A stretch of DNA of 64,000 nucleotides from Entomobacter blattae (lineage in GTDB: Bacteria; Pseudomonadota; Alphaproteobacteria; Acetobacterales; Acetobacteraceae), in assembly GCF_014672835.1 (NCBI RefSeq), contig NZ_CP060244.1, forward strand, positions 1,715,001 to 1,779,000, in the 5' to 3' direction. The notes below the pieces were generated by a model, which was not told the origin of the DNA, made no database searches, and saw only the letters and a program-made list of their open reading frames with translations. Positions 25,889-35,351 of this stretch are shown here, in pieces; positions within the stretch are counted from its first letter, which is position 1; every line of letters starts with the position of its first letter. The position numbers and the translations under genes were made by a program.

Positions 25889-26731
25889 TTACCCTGAATG
25901 GCTTAGGATGGAAACCGCTTCTTCATGAAGATTTTTAGCACCAGCGGCCAAAACCGTGCCATTACTGTTATGGCTAAGGGGTTGGCCGGCCCAATCCGTA
26001 ATATACCCGCCAGCCCCCTCAATAATGGGCACGAGAGCGGCCCAATCCCATATTTTCATATCACACTCCGCAACAAGATCAATCAGTCCTAGGCTTAAAA
26101 GGCCATAGCCATAACAATCGCCTCCCCAACTTACTCGCTTTACCCTTTTGGCGAGCTTTGGCCAGAAAGGGGTTGGGGCAAGCTCCAGCATTTCCGGGGA
26201 AGTGCAAGAAAGTTCTGCCTCATCAATCTTGGAGCATGCCCGTGTTTTGGCCTGGCCACCAAAGGGGGAGGAAAAGCGTGTTGGCTGGCCTTTTATGCCA
26301 ATCCAGCGTTCGTTGGTCATAGGTTGGTTAATAATACCCAGGATGGGGGTGCCATGATCCAGTAAGGCAATGAGCGTGCCAAAAGTAGGCCTCCCTGTAA
26401 TAAAAGCCCTTGTGCCATCTAAGGGGTCAACCACCCAATAAAAGCGGCTCTCTGTGGCGAGTGTACCTTGCTCCTCACCAATAAGACCATAATGCGGGAA
26501 ATAGTGGGTTAGGCATCGTCTTATCGCCTGTTCTGCCCCCTGGTCGGCCAAGGTTACGGGGCTGAGATCTTTTTTCTCCTCGGTAACCAAGGCAGAGCGG
26601 AACAGGGGGCGGATAATATTTCCCGCCTGTTCTATGGCCATTTCTGCTACGGCAAGCAAATCTGCCCAATGTGTGGGAGAAATATCGGGTGTAGAGGAAA
26701 TATCGGCATGAGAAGGCGTTGGGTGAGTCAT
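25889..26731 (-). CDS. Inositol-monophosphatase-family phosphatase, probable histidinol-phosphatase
   Basis: A 280-residue Mg-dependent phosphatase. Metal-binding motifs are GEE at residues 85-87 and VDPLDGT at 101-107, with Asp102 and Asp105, and a later KIWDWAAL with GAGGYITDW. The pattern LSPVTLADQGAEQAIR and TRAFITGRPTFGTLIAL resembles the HisN type that removes phosphate from histidinol phosphate. Other members act on inositol phosphate or PAP, and no his gene is adjacent, so the substrate is probable only. It lies 6 bases after the cytochrome gene and is likely co-transcribed. Confidence 0.85.
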   Translation of the reverse strand: MTHPTPSHADISSTPDISPTHWADLLAVAEMAIEQAGNIIRPLFRSALVTEEKKDLSPVTLADQGAEQAIRRCLTHYFPHYGLIGEEQGTLATESRFYWVVDPLDGTRAFITGRPTFGTLIALLDHGTPILGIINQPMTNERWIGIKGQPTRFSSPFGGQAKTRACSKIDEAELSCTSPEMLELAPTPFWPKLAKRVKRVSWGGDCYGYGLLSLGLIDLVAECDMKIWDWAALVPIIEGAGGYITDWAGQPLSHNSNGTVLAAGAKNLHEEAVSILSHSG

Positions 26732-26737
26732 GATCTG

Positions 26738-27268
26738 TTATTTCTTTTCAGCGTTTTTAGGAGGGGAATCAGAAAGGGTTTGCAGATAAGCCAGCATATC
26801 GGCCAATTGCTGCTTATCGCTTATACCGGGGAAAGCCATTTTTGTTCCCTGAGCAAATTTTTGAGGCGCTGTAAGCCACTCCCACAGATTTTCAAGCGTC
26901 CAGCTCTCTTTTTGTTTGGCATGAAGAGCCGGAGTGTAACTATAGCCATTTGAGGAGGCAATGGGTCTGTTCACAATGTTATAAAGATTGGGTCCGAGCG
27001 TATTGGCAGCATCTTTGGTAAAGGTATGGCATACGGAGCAAAGCATTTGTGCCATATGTTGTCCGTTTTGTGCATTGGCCTGCGTGATAAGGGCTTTGAG
27101 GGAGTCTCCTTTTGCCTTGTCTGGCTCACTTTCCTTATTAAGGGGTATGGCTGGGGTTGGGGGGGGCTTGGCTGCAACAAGGGTTTGGCCTACATACCAA
27201 CACCCTCCAAGGGTTGCAAAAGAGAGAACAAAGGCAATCGCCGTTTTATTCCAATCCAGAAAATTCAT
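26738..27268 (-). CDS. Membrane-anchored cytochrome c (CycM-like)
   Basis: A 176-residue monohaem cytochrome. Residues 10-28 form an uncleaved membrane anchor, followed by a Pro-rich linker. The haem site CSVCH is at residues 77-81 and the axial Met144 lies in GTKMAFPG; LGPNLYNIVNRP and YTPALHAK are class I features. Such proteins pass electrons between the quinol-oxidising complex and a terminal oxidase on the outer face of the inner membrane. It is divergent from kdsB, with a repeat-bearing 327-bp gap between. Confidence 0.9.
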   Translation of the reverse strand: MNFLDWNKTAIAFVLSFATLGGCWYVGQTLVAAKPPPTPAIPLNKESEPDKAKGDSLKALITQANAQNGQHMAQMLCSVCHTFTKDAANTLGPNLYNIVNRPIASSNGYSYTPALHAKQKESWTLENLWEWLTAPQKFAQGTKMAFPGISDKQQLADMLAYLQTLSDSPPKNAEKK

Positions 27269-27401
27269 AATATCCGTTAACTTGAAACAAGGTTTAAAAG
27301 AGCCGTTGGGTCAGCAATGATAAAACGGGATTTATTCTTGCTATCAAAGGCAGGAAGGCTAAAAGTCATTTACCATAGGTATTATTGATCTGTATAAAAG
27401 C

Positions 27402-27429
27402 GTGGTACGTGGTACGTGGTACATGGCAC
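27402..27429. repeat. Four tandem heptamers in the cytochrome/kdsB divergent region
   Basis: GTGGTAC occurs three times in a row (27402-27422), followed by the variant ATGGCAC (27423-27429). TTACCATAG flanks on both sides (around 27370 and 27430). The rest of the 27269-27595 gap is AT-rich with no gene visible. Tandem binding sites for a regulator of the divergent promoters are possible. Confidence 0.6.
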
Positions 27430-27595
27430 TTACCATAGAGGTTTATAAGATGTTTGGCTTGGGATAGGAGGGCTTAGGGTATAAAAACATTAAAGTGAAT
27501 TCCCATAATCGGAAAAATAAATGCACAATACCTAAAAATAATGATAATGGCTAACATAACCAAGTTTTAAAGTTTGATATTGAATTATTTTAAAG

Positions 27596-28339
27596 ATGAC
27601 CACAGCAATTTTTATCCCTGCCCGCATGTCCTCTGTTCGTCTTCCAGGGAAGCCCTTGGCAGAGATTGATGGTAAGCCCATGATTGTTCATGTTTGGGAA
27701 AGGGCTGTACGATCGGGTATAGGGCCGGTCTATGTCGCAAGCGGTGATGAGGAGATCCTCAGCGTTGTACAAGCAGCAGGAGGGGACGTTGTTGCAACAG
27801 ATCAAGAGATGCCCAGTGGTTCTGATCGCATCTATCAGGCGCTCTTGAAAGTTGACCCCGATGGCCGTTTCGATAAAATTGTAAACCTGCAGGGAGATCT
27901 GCCAGATATTGATCCTGAAGTGATTTCTAAGGTGCTTATCCCACTGAATAGCCCTGACATTGATATTGGAACTCTTGTCTCCCATCTCGATAATAACGAT
28001 GCTGATAATCCATCGAATGTCAAGGTGGCCTGTGTCTTTACGCCAGGCAGCCTCTATACCCGGGCTCTATATTTTTCCCGACAGCCTATTCCATGGGGGG
28101 AGGGGGATAGATGGCACCATATAGGAATTTATTCTTACAAAAGGGAAAGTTTGCACCGTTTTGTCACTTATCCGCAAACTCTTTTAGAACGTCGTGAAAA
28201 GCTTGAGCAGCTTCGTGCTTTGGAAGCGGGCTTGCGAATAGGTTGTAGCAGTGTGGTGACACCGCCCTTTAGTATCGATACACCGGAAGATCTAAAGCTT
28301 ATACAAAAACTGATGGCAAAAAAAGCAGAGCAAGTGTAG
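27596..28339 (+). CDS. kdsB: CMP-KDO synthetase
   Basis: A 247-residue cytidylyltransferase that activates KDO for lipopolysaccharide core synthesis. The nucleotide-binding N-terminus IPARMSSVRLPGKPLAEIDG is diagnostic; further family segments are VVATDQEMPSGSDRIYQAL, VNLQGDLPDIDPE and SIDTPEDLKLI at the end. The KDO-binding HIGIYSYKRE is in place. pheA follows after 15 bases. Confidence 0.96.
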   Translation: MTTAIFIPARMSSVRLPGKPLAEIDGKPMIVHVWERAVRSGIGPVYVASGDEEILSVVQAAGGDVVATDQEMPSGSDRIYQALLKVDPDGRFDKIVNLQGDLPDIDPEVISKVLIPLNSPDIDIGTLVSHLDNNDADNPSNVKVACVFTPGSLYTRALYFSRQPIPWGEGDRWHHIGIYSYKRESLHRFVTYPQTLLERREKLEQLRALEAGLRIGCSSVVTPPFSIDTPEDLKLIQKLMAKKAEQV

Positions 28340-28354
28340 GGATTTTACAGAATT

Positions 28355-29224
28355 ATGGCATCGAGAATAATTGCTTTTCAGGGCAGACCAGGGGCTTATT
28401 CAGACCTGGCTTGCAGGACAATGTACCCCGATTGGAAAACCCTGCCTTGCCTGAGTTTTGCTGAGGCGATTCAGGCTGTAAAAGAGGGGCAAGCCCGGCT
28501 AGCTATGCTGGCGTGTGAAAACAGTTTGGCAGGCCGAGTGCCAGATATTCATGTGCTGTTGCCCCAATCAGGTCTATTTATTGTGGGGGAGCATTTTCAA
28601 AGGATTGAGCATTGCCTTTTAGGGGTGCCAGGTGCTCATATAAAAGATATCAAGCGCATTCATACGCACCCTGTTGCCATGGGGCAGGTGCGCCATTTAC
28701 TGGAGCAATTACATGTTGAACCCGTAGTTGAATCCGATACAGCCGGTGCTGCAGAGTCGGTGGCCAAATGGGCTAATAAGGAAGATGCCGCCATAGCCTC
28801 TTCCCTGGCGGGTGAGCTGTATGGCCTTGAGATTTTACAACGTAATGTAGAAGATGCTGCCCATAATACAACGCGTTTTTACGTTGTCTCTAAAGAGGAA
28901 GATGATAGTGCTGCCAGTGCAGAACGTAACACTCAGCAAATGATGACCACTATTTTGTTTCGGAGTGAGAACATCCCGTCTGCTCTTTATAAGGCTCTTG
29001 GAGGGTTTGCTACTAATGGTGTAAATATTACACGCATAGAGAGCTATATGATTGATGGAAATTTTGTTTCCAGTCAATTTCTTATCGATGTTGAGGGATC
29101 ACCCGAATCTCCTCATCTTCGGCAGGCTCTTGATGAACTGGTGTTTTTTTCAGATCAAGTCAAAGTGTTAGGTGCCTATCCAGCCTCCCGTTTCCGAAGT
29201 AGTACGCCAGGTTCTGCTGTTTGA
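28355..29224 (+). CDS. pheA: Prephenate dehydratase
   Basis: A 289-residue stand-alone dehydratase making phenylpyruvate for phenylalanine synthesis. The catalytic part (residues 4-180) shows FQGRPGAYSDLAC, LACENSLAGRV and the TTRFYVVSKE region with the catalytic Thr. A C-terminal ACT domain (about 195-270), with GGFATNGVNITRIESYMI, should bind phenylalanine as feedback inhibitor. No chorismate mutase domain is fused. Confidence 0.95.
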   Translation: MASRIIAFQGRPGAYSDLACRTMYPDWKTLPCLSFAEAIQAVKEGQARLAMLACENSLAGRVPDIHVLLPQSGLFIVGEHFQRIEHCLLGVPGAHIKDIKRIHTHPVAMGQVRHLLEQLHVEPVVESDTAGAAESVAKWANKEDAAIASSLAGELYGLEILQRNVEDAAHNTTRFYVVSKEEDDSAASAERNTQQMMTTILFRSENIPSALYKALGGFATNGVNITRIESYMIDGNFVSSQFLIDVEGSPESPHLRQALDELVFFSDQVKVLGAYPASRFRSSTPGSAV

Positions 29225-29423
29225 AGATGCCGGTGGTGTGCATGCCTTGCCATTTCCCCTCTTATAGAAAAAAGGATAGAAAAAGAGACGGACTATGGAA
29301 AAAAATGTGGGCGTGCTAATATTTTATAAAAGCCTGTGGATGTGCTCCTGATTTTGCGCTGCTAAAGGCTTGCTTTCGTTACTTACAACGTTCTTCTGTT
29401 TGTTTATTGGAAGGTAATCCATT

Positions 29424-30314
29424 ATGGGCCAGACTCGCTTTTCAGGTTCAATGACTGCACTGATCACCCCTATGAAAAAAGATGGAAGTGTTGATAAACA
29501 GGCCTTTGAATCCCTCGTGGACTGGCAAATCCAGGAAGGGACATCAGCCCTTATTCCTGTTGGTACCACGGGCGAAAGCCCCACCCTTACCCATCAAGAA
29601 CATCGGGACGTTGTGGAGATCGCTGTAAAAGTGGCCTCTGGGCGGGTACCCATTATAGCGGGAGCCGGTTCTAATAGTACTGCTGAAGCCGTGGAAATGG
29701 CTCGGCATGCCCAAAAAGCAGGGGCAGATGCGGTACTGGTTGTTACGCCTTATTACAATAAGCCTACACAAGAAGGATTATATCTTCACTTTACTTCTGT
29801 GGCCGATAATATCGACCTTCCTCTGTTTGTTTATAATATCCCAGGCCGTTCTGTTATTGATCTTTCGGTCCAGACTCTTGCCCGCCTGGCTCAGCATCGT
29901 AATATTATTGGCGTAAAGGATGCGACAGCCAATCTTTTGCGGCCGCTCCAGGTGAAACACGCTGTGGGGAATGATTTTATTCAGCTTTCAGGAGAAGATG
30001 GGACAGCGGTGTCCTTCCTGGCTGCTGGAGGGGTAGGGTGTATCAGTGTTACAGCCAATATTGCACCAGCCCTTTGTGCCCGTATCCAGAAATTATGGAC
30101 ATCAGGCCAAACACAAGAGGCTATAAACCTTCAAGATAGGCTCTTCCCCCTGCATGATGCTTTGTTTTGTGAAAGTAATCCTGCTCCTATAAAATATGCT
30201 GCTTCGCTTATTGGGAAAAGCACAGAACATTGCCGGTTGCCTTTAGCCCCCCTTTCTGCAGAATCAAAGAAGAAAGTGGAAGAGGCTCTTCATAAGGTTG
30301 GAGGAATTTTATAA
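29424..30314 (+). CDS. dapA: 4-hydroxy-tetrahydrodipicolinate synthase
   Basis: A 296-residue class I aldolase that condenses pyruvate with aspartate semialdehyde in the diaminopimelate/lysine pathway. Motifs: VPVGTTGESPTL-type segment (PVGTTGESPTLT), GAGSNSTAEAVEMA, the YYNKPTQEG segment, VYNIPGRS carrying the catalytic Tyr, and the Schiff-base Lys in IIGVKDAT. smpB starts 5 bases after its stop. dapD, acting later in the pathway, is at the window's end. Confidence 0.95.
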   Translation: MGQTRFSGSMTALITPMKKDGSVDKQAFESLVDWQIQEGTSALIPVGTTGESPTLTHQEHRDVVEIAVKVASGRVPIIAGAGSNSTAEAVEMARHAQKAGADAVLVVTPYYNKPTQEGLYLHFTSVADNIDLPLFVYNIPGRSVIDLSVQTLARLAQHRNIIGVKDATANLLRPLQVKHAVGNDFIQLSGEDGTAVSFLAAGGVGCISVTANIAPALCARIQKLWTSGQTQEAINLQDRLFPLHDALFCESNPAPIKYAASLIGKSTEHCRLPLAPLSAESKKKVEEALHKVGGIL

Positions 30315-30319
30315 CCAGT

Positions 30320-30814
30320 ATGGCAAAAAGTGCAAAGAAAAAGAATAGTCTTATCTCGTTTGGCACTGCTGCTCAGAATCGGAAAGCTAGGCACGATTAC
30401 GCTATTAAAGAAACCCTGGAAGCCGGCCTGGTTTTGAAGGGGCCGGAAGTTAAAAGCCTCAGGCATGGTCGTGCAACCCTCACCGAGGCGTATGCCGCTG
30501 AAAGGGAGGGAGAACTTTGGCTATTTAATGTTTATATTCCTGAATATCAGGGGGGTGTTCTTTCACGCTTTGAACCTAGGGCTCCTCGTAAGTTGCTGGT
30601 TCATAAAAAAGAACAAAACAGGCTGCTTGGGGCTATTTCTCGCCAGGGAATGACGTTATTGCCATTGGATATCCATTTTAATTCCCGGGGTATGGCCAAG
30701 GTAACATTGGGCCTGGGCCAAGGGTTAAAAAAGGCCGATAAAAGACAGGCTATTGCTGACCGTGACTGGCAAAGGGATAAAGCACGTCTTTTGCGCAATC
30801 GTAACCTGGATTAG
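30320..30814 (+). CDS. smpB: SsrA-binding protein
   Basis: A 164-residue SmpB, the tmRNA partner in ribosome rescue. The oligonucleotide-binding core shows NRKARHDYAIKETLEAGLVL, GPEVKSLRHGRATLTEAY, HFNSRGMAKVTLGLGQG and the basic C-terminal helix DKRQAIADRDWQRDKARLLR that mimics an anticodon arm. The dapA-smpB order is conserved in alphaproteobacteria. I looked for tmRNA nearby and did not find it. Confidence 0.95.
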   Translation: MAKSAKKKNSLISFGTAAQNRKARHDYAIKETLEAGLVLKGPEVKSLRHGRATLTEAYAAEREGELWLFNVYIPEYQGGVLSRFEPRAPRKLLVHKKEQNRLLGAISRQGMTLLPLDIHFNSRGMAKVTLGLGQGLKKADKRQAIADRDWQRDKARLLRNRNLD

Positions 30815-30827
30815 TTTTAATAGGTAG

Positions 30828-31026
30828 GGAACTGAAGAACGACTTGACTTTCTGGCAAAACAGACAGGCCGAACCAAGACCTATGACATTGCCCAACTGG
30901 TTGAAAACAGTTTGGATGAGCTGGAAGATTACTATCTTGCTTGCTGCTAATATTTTGGAAAAAATCCGAAAAGGAAAAGAAAAAACCATTTCCTCTTTAG
31001 ATCTTAAAAAGATGCTTAATTTATAA
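30828..31026 (+). pseudogene. Frameshifted relic of a RelB-type (ribbon-helix-helix) antitoxin
   Basis: Two reading frames together spell one antitoxin. The first (30828-30950) reads EERLDFLAKQTGRTKTYDIA...LDELEDYYLA and then meets a stop; the second frame (to 31026) continues with ILEKIRKGKEKTISSLDLKK and stops after KMLNL. This is the order seen in RelB/DUF6290-like antitoxins: RHH DNA-binding core, ELEDYYLA helix, then a short toxin-wrapping tail. There is no start codon in the first frame before a TAG at 30822-30824, and a shift is needed near 30945. No RelE toxin gene follows in 31027-31377. I therefore read it as a dead remnant of a toxin-antitoxin locus. Confidence 0.65.
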
Positions 31027-31377
31027 GCGTCGTTATGTGGGAAAAAGGTAATTCTCTGCAGGTGGCGCGTTTTTAGCCCCTTCGAACTCTTGCTGTTGGG
31101 AGTGTCTTGTTCTCCCATATGGCAACCATTTTGGGGGAATATTTGTTTATATTTTGATGAATATGATTGAATAAAAAATAAAAAAATGAGGTTTTTGGCC
31201 CTATAAAAAGAATTTTTATCCAAAATCAATTTTTTGTGTATGATTCGGGTGGCTTCGTCTTGCATAAAATCATTTTTGGCGATAGCCTTAACAAATATTT
31301 TAGCTAAACTGTTTTTTAAATATGATTTTGGAGAAGATTCTCCTATTTATTTTTTTTGAAGGGATGCTGCAAAAGTA
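31027..31377. other. Intergenic region before ackA, no gene supported
   Basis: Very AT-rich in its second half. A TGGGAG/CTCCCA hairpin lies near 31096-31116. A minus-strand frame runs through it into the antitoxin relic, but it has no recognisable domain. The ackA promoter is presumably in the AT-rich part; no clear -35/-10 pair was found. Confidence 0.35.
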
Positions 31378-32610
31378 ATGGATGCAATCCTTGTCTTAAA
31401 TTCTGGCTCATCGAGCATGAAATTTTCATTATTTGAAATAGAGGATGAGCACACTTCCAAGCAATTGGCCTGCGGGCTGCTTGAGGGTATTGGAACGGAA
31501 CCTTATTTTAAAGCGGTCAATGCAGAAGGAAAACTTCTAGTAGAGAAAAGCTGGGGGAAAGCCTCGGTAGGGACTCATCAGGAAAGAGAACATCTCGTTT
31601 CCTATATTGACGAATGGCTTGAGAATTTTCTTGGAGAGAAGACCCTTAGAGCGGTTGGCCATCGTGTTGTGCATGGAGGGGCAAAATATATTCAGCCCAC
31701 CATTATTACAGATGAGGTTCTCTTAGAGCTTGAACGGTTAACACCTTTTGTACCTCTTCATCAACCTGGCAGCTTGGCGCCGATCTATACTTTGAGAAAA
31801 AAAAGAAAAGATCTGTTACAGATTGCTTGTTTTGATACCTCTTTTCATCATACCATGCCAGATGTAGCGAAGAGGCTGGCTATTCCTCGGCGATATTTTG
31901 ATTCTGATATACGTCGTTATGGTTTTCATGGGCTCTCATACCAGTATATTGCTGACCAACTCAAGCATATTTCGCCAAAGCTTGCTAAGGGGAGAGTGGT
32001 TGTTGCTCATTTGGGGAATGGAGCAAGTCTTTGTGCCATAAAAGAGGGTATTGGTATAGAAACAACTATGAGCTTTACAGCTCTTGATGGCTTGGTCATG
32101 GGAACACGTTGTGGGCGTATAGACCCTGGTGTGCTACTCTACATGATGCGTGAACAAAATTTAAATGCTGATCAGATTTCTGATCTGCTTTATCGTCAAT
32201 CTGGGTTGTTGGGAGTTTCAGGCATTTCAAATGACATGCGTGAGTTGCGGCAATTCCAGAGGGAGAATAACGACTCTTTACCCGCAAAAGAAGCACTGGA
32301 CTTATTCAGTTACAGAATTGTTTGTGAAATAGGCAGTTTAGTGGCTGCTCTTGGTGGGTTGGATGGAATTGTTTTTACAGCCGGTATTGGTGAAAACGAT
32401 GCCGAATTACGAGAGAGAGTTTGCCATAGTCTGGCATGGCTAGGCATAGAGTTGGATGTGGCGGCCAATAATTCTGGCAAACCAGAGGTGATTAGCACAA
32501 AAAATAGTCAGATAGAGGTGCGGGTTATTCGCACAAATGAAGAACAAGTCATGCTTAAAGAGATTATTGGTGTCATCAATGGTGTTGTTGCACAACCTGT
32601 TCTGAATTAA
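31378..32610 (+). CDS. ackA: Acetate kinase
   Basis: A 410-residue kinase that transfers phosphate between acetyl phosphate and ADP. The ASKHA-fold motifs are present: LVLNSGSSSMKFSLF, GHRVVHGG, FDTSFHHTMP with the adjacent RYGFHGLSYQY, and the nucleotide-binding VVAHLGNGASLCAIK and FTAGIGEND. The phosphoketolase gene follows after 83 bases, so the pair makes a short route from ketose phosphate through acetyl phosphate to acetate and ATP. No phosphotransacetylase gene is next to it. Confidence 0.96.
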   Translation: MDAILVLNSGSSSMKFSLFEIEDEHTSKQLACGLLEGIGTEPYFKAVNAEGKLLVEKSWGKASVGTHQEREHLVSYIDEWLENFLGEKTLRAVGHRVVHGGAKYIQPTIITDEVLLELERLTPFVPLHQPGSLAPIYTLRKKRKDLLQIACFDTSFHHTMPDVAKRLAIPRRYFDSDIRRYGFHGLSYQYIADQLKHISPKLAKGRVVVAHLGNGASLCAIKEGIGIETTMSFTALDGLVMGTRCGRIDPGVLLYMMREQNLNADQISDLLYRQSGLLGVSGISNDMRELRQFQRENNDSLPAKEALDLFSYRIVCEIGSLVAALGGLDGIVFTAGIGENDAELRERVCHSLAWLGIELDVAANNSGKPEVISTKNSQIEVRVIRTNEEQVMLKEIIGVINGVVAQPVLN

Positions 32611-32693
32611 TTTAGTTTTATTGTTTTATATTTATTTTTTAAAATGAGTTTAGAGTAAGCCTGTTTTTAAGGGCAAGCTCGAAGGTAACAAGG

Positions 32694-35072
32694 ATGAGAG
32701 ATATGGCTCAATCAGATGTACAACAAAAGCCTTTAAGTGACCAAGAAGTTAAACTTTTTAATAAATGGTGGGCAGCTGCCAATTATTTGGCCGTAGGGCA
32801 GATTTACCTTCTTGCAAATCCCCTTTTGCGTGAACCCTTGAAGTTGGAACATACCAAGCCCCGTCTTTTAGGGCACTGGGGTACAACGCCAGGGTTAAGC
32901 TTTATTTACTTGCATCTTAATCGTATCATCAAAAAACGTGATAAAGATATTCTCTATATTACGGGTCCAGGCCATGGTGCTCCCGGAATTTTGGCTGCGT
33001 GCTACTTAGAGGGTACTTATACGGAATATTTTCCCGATATTACAGAAGATGAAGAAGGGTTGTTTAAGTTTTTTAAGCAGTTCTCTTTTCCTGGTGGTAT
33101 TCCAAGCCATGCAGCTGCTAGCACGCCAGGTTCTATCCATGAAGGGGGAGAGTTAGGTTATTCTCTTTCTCATGCTTATGGTGCGGTGTTTGATAACCCA
33201 GATCTAATCTGCGCTTGTGTTATCGGGGATGGTGAAGCTGAAACCGGACCTCTGGCTACAGCTTGGCATAGTAATAAGTTCCTTGATCCCAAAACTGATG
33301 GTGCTGTTTTACCTATTCTTCATTTGAATGGATACAAAATTGCCAATCCCACTGTTTTGGCTCGTATTCCTAAAGAAGAGCTAACAGATTTGCTCAAGGG
33401 CTATGGTTATAATCCTATTTATGTTGAAGGGCATGAATATGATATTATGCACCAAAAAATGGCTACTGCCCTTGATGAGGCTTTTGACCAAATTGAGGCC
33501 ATTCAAAAAAATGCACGTGTTAATAACGATACAACCCGACCTGTCTGGCCCGTTATTGTTTTGCGCAGCCCTAAAGGATGGACAGGGCCAAAAGAAATTG
33601 ATGGCCTGAAAACTGAAGATTACTGGCGCGCTCATCAGGTTCCTTTTGGTGAATTGAGCAATCCAGAACATTTGAAAGATCTGGAGTTATGGTTGAAAAG
33701 CTATAAACCAGAAGAATTGTTTGATGAGAATGGCTCAGTGAAGCAAGAGCTAAAAGATCTTGCGCCAACTGGCAATAAAAGAATGAGTGCCATTCCTTAT
33801 GGAAATGGTGGATTGTTAAAACGTCCTCTTCGGTTGCCAGATTTCCGTAAATATGCCGTTAATATCTCTTCTCCAGGTAAAGATTTTAACGAAGCTACCA
33901 AAGTTCTGGGTAATTACCTGCGTGATGTCATGAAGATGAATGAAGCGACCAGGAATTTCCGTGTTCTAGCACCCGATGAAAATAACTCAAACCGTTTGGG
34001 TGCGGTTTTGGAGGTTACGAATAGGGCCTGGAATGCCAAAACATTCGATTATGATGATCATCTGGCAGTCGATGGTCGCGTTATGGAAGTGTTGAGTGAA
34101 CATACATGCCAAGGCTGGCTTGAAGGGTATTTGCTGACCGGTCGCCATGGCTTTATGTCATGCTATGAGGCCTTCATCCATATTGTCGATTCCATGGTAA
34201 ACCAGCATGCTAAATGGTTAAAGCACTGCAAAGAGCTACCATGGAGGAGACCAATTGCTTCTCTTAACTACCTTTTAACCTCACATGTATGGCGGCAAGA
34301 CCATAACGGGTTTAGCCATCAGGATCCGGGTTTTATTGATCATATCGTCAATAAAAAAGCAGATGTTTCTCGTGTTTATCTTCCACCAGATGCCAATACA
34401 TTGCTTTGTGTCGCTGACCATTGTTTGAGAAGCTGGGACCGAATTAACGTTATTGTTGCCGGTAAGCAACCTCAGCAACAATGGCTGGATATGAAATCAG
34501 CTATCAAACATTGCAGCCAAGGTATTGGAATTTGGGAATGGGCCAGTAATGATAAGGGTCAGGATCCCGATGTGGTATTAGCTTGTGCAGGGGATGTTCC
34601 AACTCTTGAGACCATGGCTGCCGTTAAGTTACTGAGAGAACTTTTACCTGATTTAAAAGTGCGCGTTATTAACGTTGTAGACCTTATGGTGCTTCAGTCT
34701 CATGATCAGCATCCTCATGGTATGGAAGATTTTGACTTTGATATGTTGTTTACAGCAGATAAACCGGTCATTTTTGTTTATCATGGCTATCCAGCTCTTA
34801 TTCATCGCCTGATTTATAAGCGGAAAAATAATCGTAATTTCCATGTGCATGGATTTAGAGAAGAAGGAACAACCACAACCCCATTTGATATGGCAGTAGA
34901 GAATAATCTGGATCGTTATCATATTGTTGAGAATGTTATTAACCGGGTTCCAACAATTGGCAATCAGTCTGCCTACATTGTTCAATATCTGCGTGACAAG
35001 CTCATTGAGCATAAAGCCTACATTCATGAACATGGTGAAGATATGCCAGAAATCCGTAACTGGACTTGGTAA
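32694..35072 (+). CDS. xfp: Phosphoketolase (xylulose-5-P/fructose-6-P)
   Basis: A 792-residue thiamine-diphosphate enzyme that splits ketose phosphates with inorganic phosphate to give acetyl phosphate. Family segments are [43 protein letters not shown], the TPP/Mg motif [11 protein letters not shown] and [21 protein letters not shown]. The C-terminal half has [11 protein letters not shown] and [11 protein letters not shown]. Another in-frame ATG three codons in (MAQSDVQQ) has an AAGG at suitable spacing, so the start may be 32703. Coupled to ackA upstream; a strong terminator follows. Confidence 0.96.
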   Translation: MRDMAQSDVQQKPLSDQEVKLFNKWWAAANYLAVGQIYLLANPLLREPLKLEHTKPRLLGHWGTTPGLSFIYLHLNRIIKKRDKDILYITGPGHGAPGILAACYLEGTYTEYFPDITEDEEGLFKFFKQFSFPGGIPSHAAASTPGSIHEGGELGYSLSHAYGAVFDNPDLICACVIGDGEAETGPLATAWHSNKFLDPKTDGAVLPILHLNGYKIANPTVLARIPKEELTDLLKGYGYNPIYVEGHEYDIMHQKMATALDEAFDQIEAIQKNARVNNDTTRPVWPVIVLRSPKGWTGPKEIDGLKTEDYWRAHQVPFGELSNPEHLKDLELWLKSYKPEELFDENGSVKQELKDLAPTGNKRMSAIPYGNGGLLKRPLRLPDFRKYAVNISSPGKDFNEATKVLGNYLRDVMKMNEATRNFRVLAPDENNSNRLGAVLEVTNRAWNAKTFDYDDHLAVDGRVMEVLSEHTCQGWLEGYLLTGRHGFMSCYEAFIHIVDSMVNQHAKWLKHCKELPWRRPIASLNYLLTSHVWRQDHNGFSHQDPGFIDHIVNKKADVSRVYLPPDANTLLCVADHCLRSWDRINVIVAGKQPQQQWLDMKSAIKHCSQGIGIWEWASNDKGQDPDVVLACAGDVPTLETMAAVKLLRELLPDLKVRVINVVDLMVLQSHDQHPHGMEDFDFDMLFTADKPVIFVYHGYPALIHRLIYKRKNNRNFHVHGFREEGTTTTPFDMAVENNLDRYHIVENVINRVPTIGNQSAYIVQYLRDKLIEHKAYIHEHGEDMPEIRNWTW

Positions 35073-35106
35073 AAACTGTTTAATTCTCCAACAGGTTTAA
35101 CTAATG

Positions 35107-35145
35107 ATGCTCCCCAATCTTTAAGGTTGGGGAGTATTGATTTTT
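35107..35145 (+). terminator. Intrinsic terminator after xfp
   Basis: CTCCCCAA (35110-35117) and TTGGGGAG (35127-35134) form a GC-rich 8-bp stem followed by TATTGATTTTT. It ends the ackA-xfp transcript 35 bases after the stop codon. Confidence 0.9.
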
Positions 35146-35351
35146 GGAAGAATCACTCATTGAGCTATGGAATTTTTCTTTATCATCCAACAATAGCTCG
35201 CAAGGGGGGGCAGCCTGTTTTTAGTGGAGCCTTTGAAGAGTTTTCTAAAGATACGGATACCCAAAGCCCCTTAAAGCTCTGTTATAAAATCTTTAAAGGT
35301 ATAAGATCTTTATAAGGCCTTTCTCTCATGTGTTTTTCTCTCATACGTATA

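Noticed and set aside
27402-27429. CRISPR-like repeat
   Set aside because: Units are 7 bp with no spacers and no cas genes are present.
30750-31265. 171-codon minus-strand frame covering the antitoxin relic
   Set aside because: The plus-strand reading matches a known antitoxin layout, while this frame shows no domain. Part of it (after 31030) is uncontested but too short to support.
30815-31377. tmRNA (ssrA) next to smpB
   Set aside because: No tag-peptide reading frame, tRNA-like end or permuted tmRNA layout could be recognised on either strand.
35127-35315. 62-codon plus-strand frame after xfp
   Set aside because: Begins inside the xfp terminator and has no ribosome site or family.
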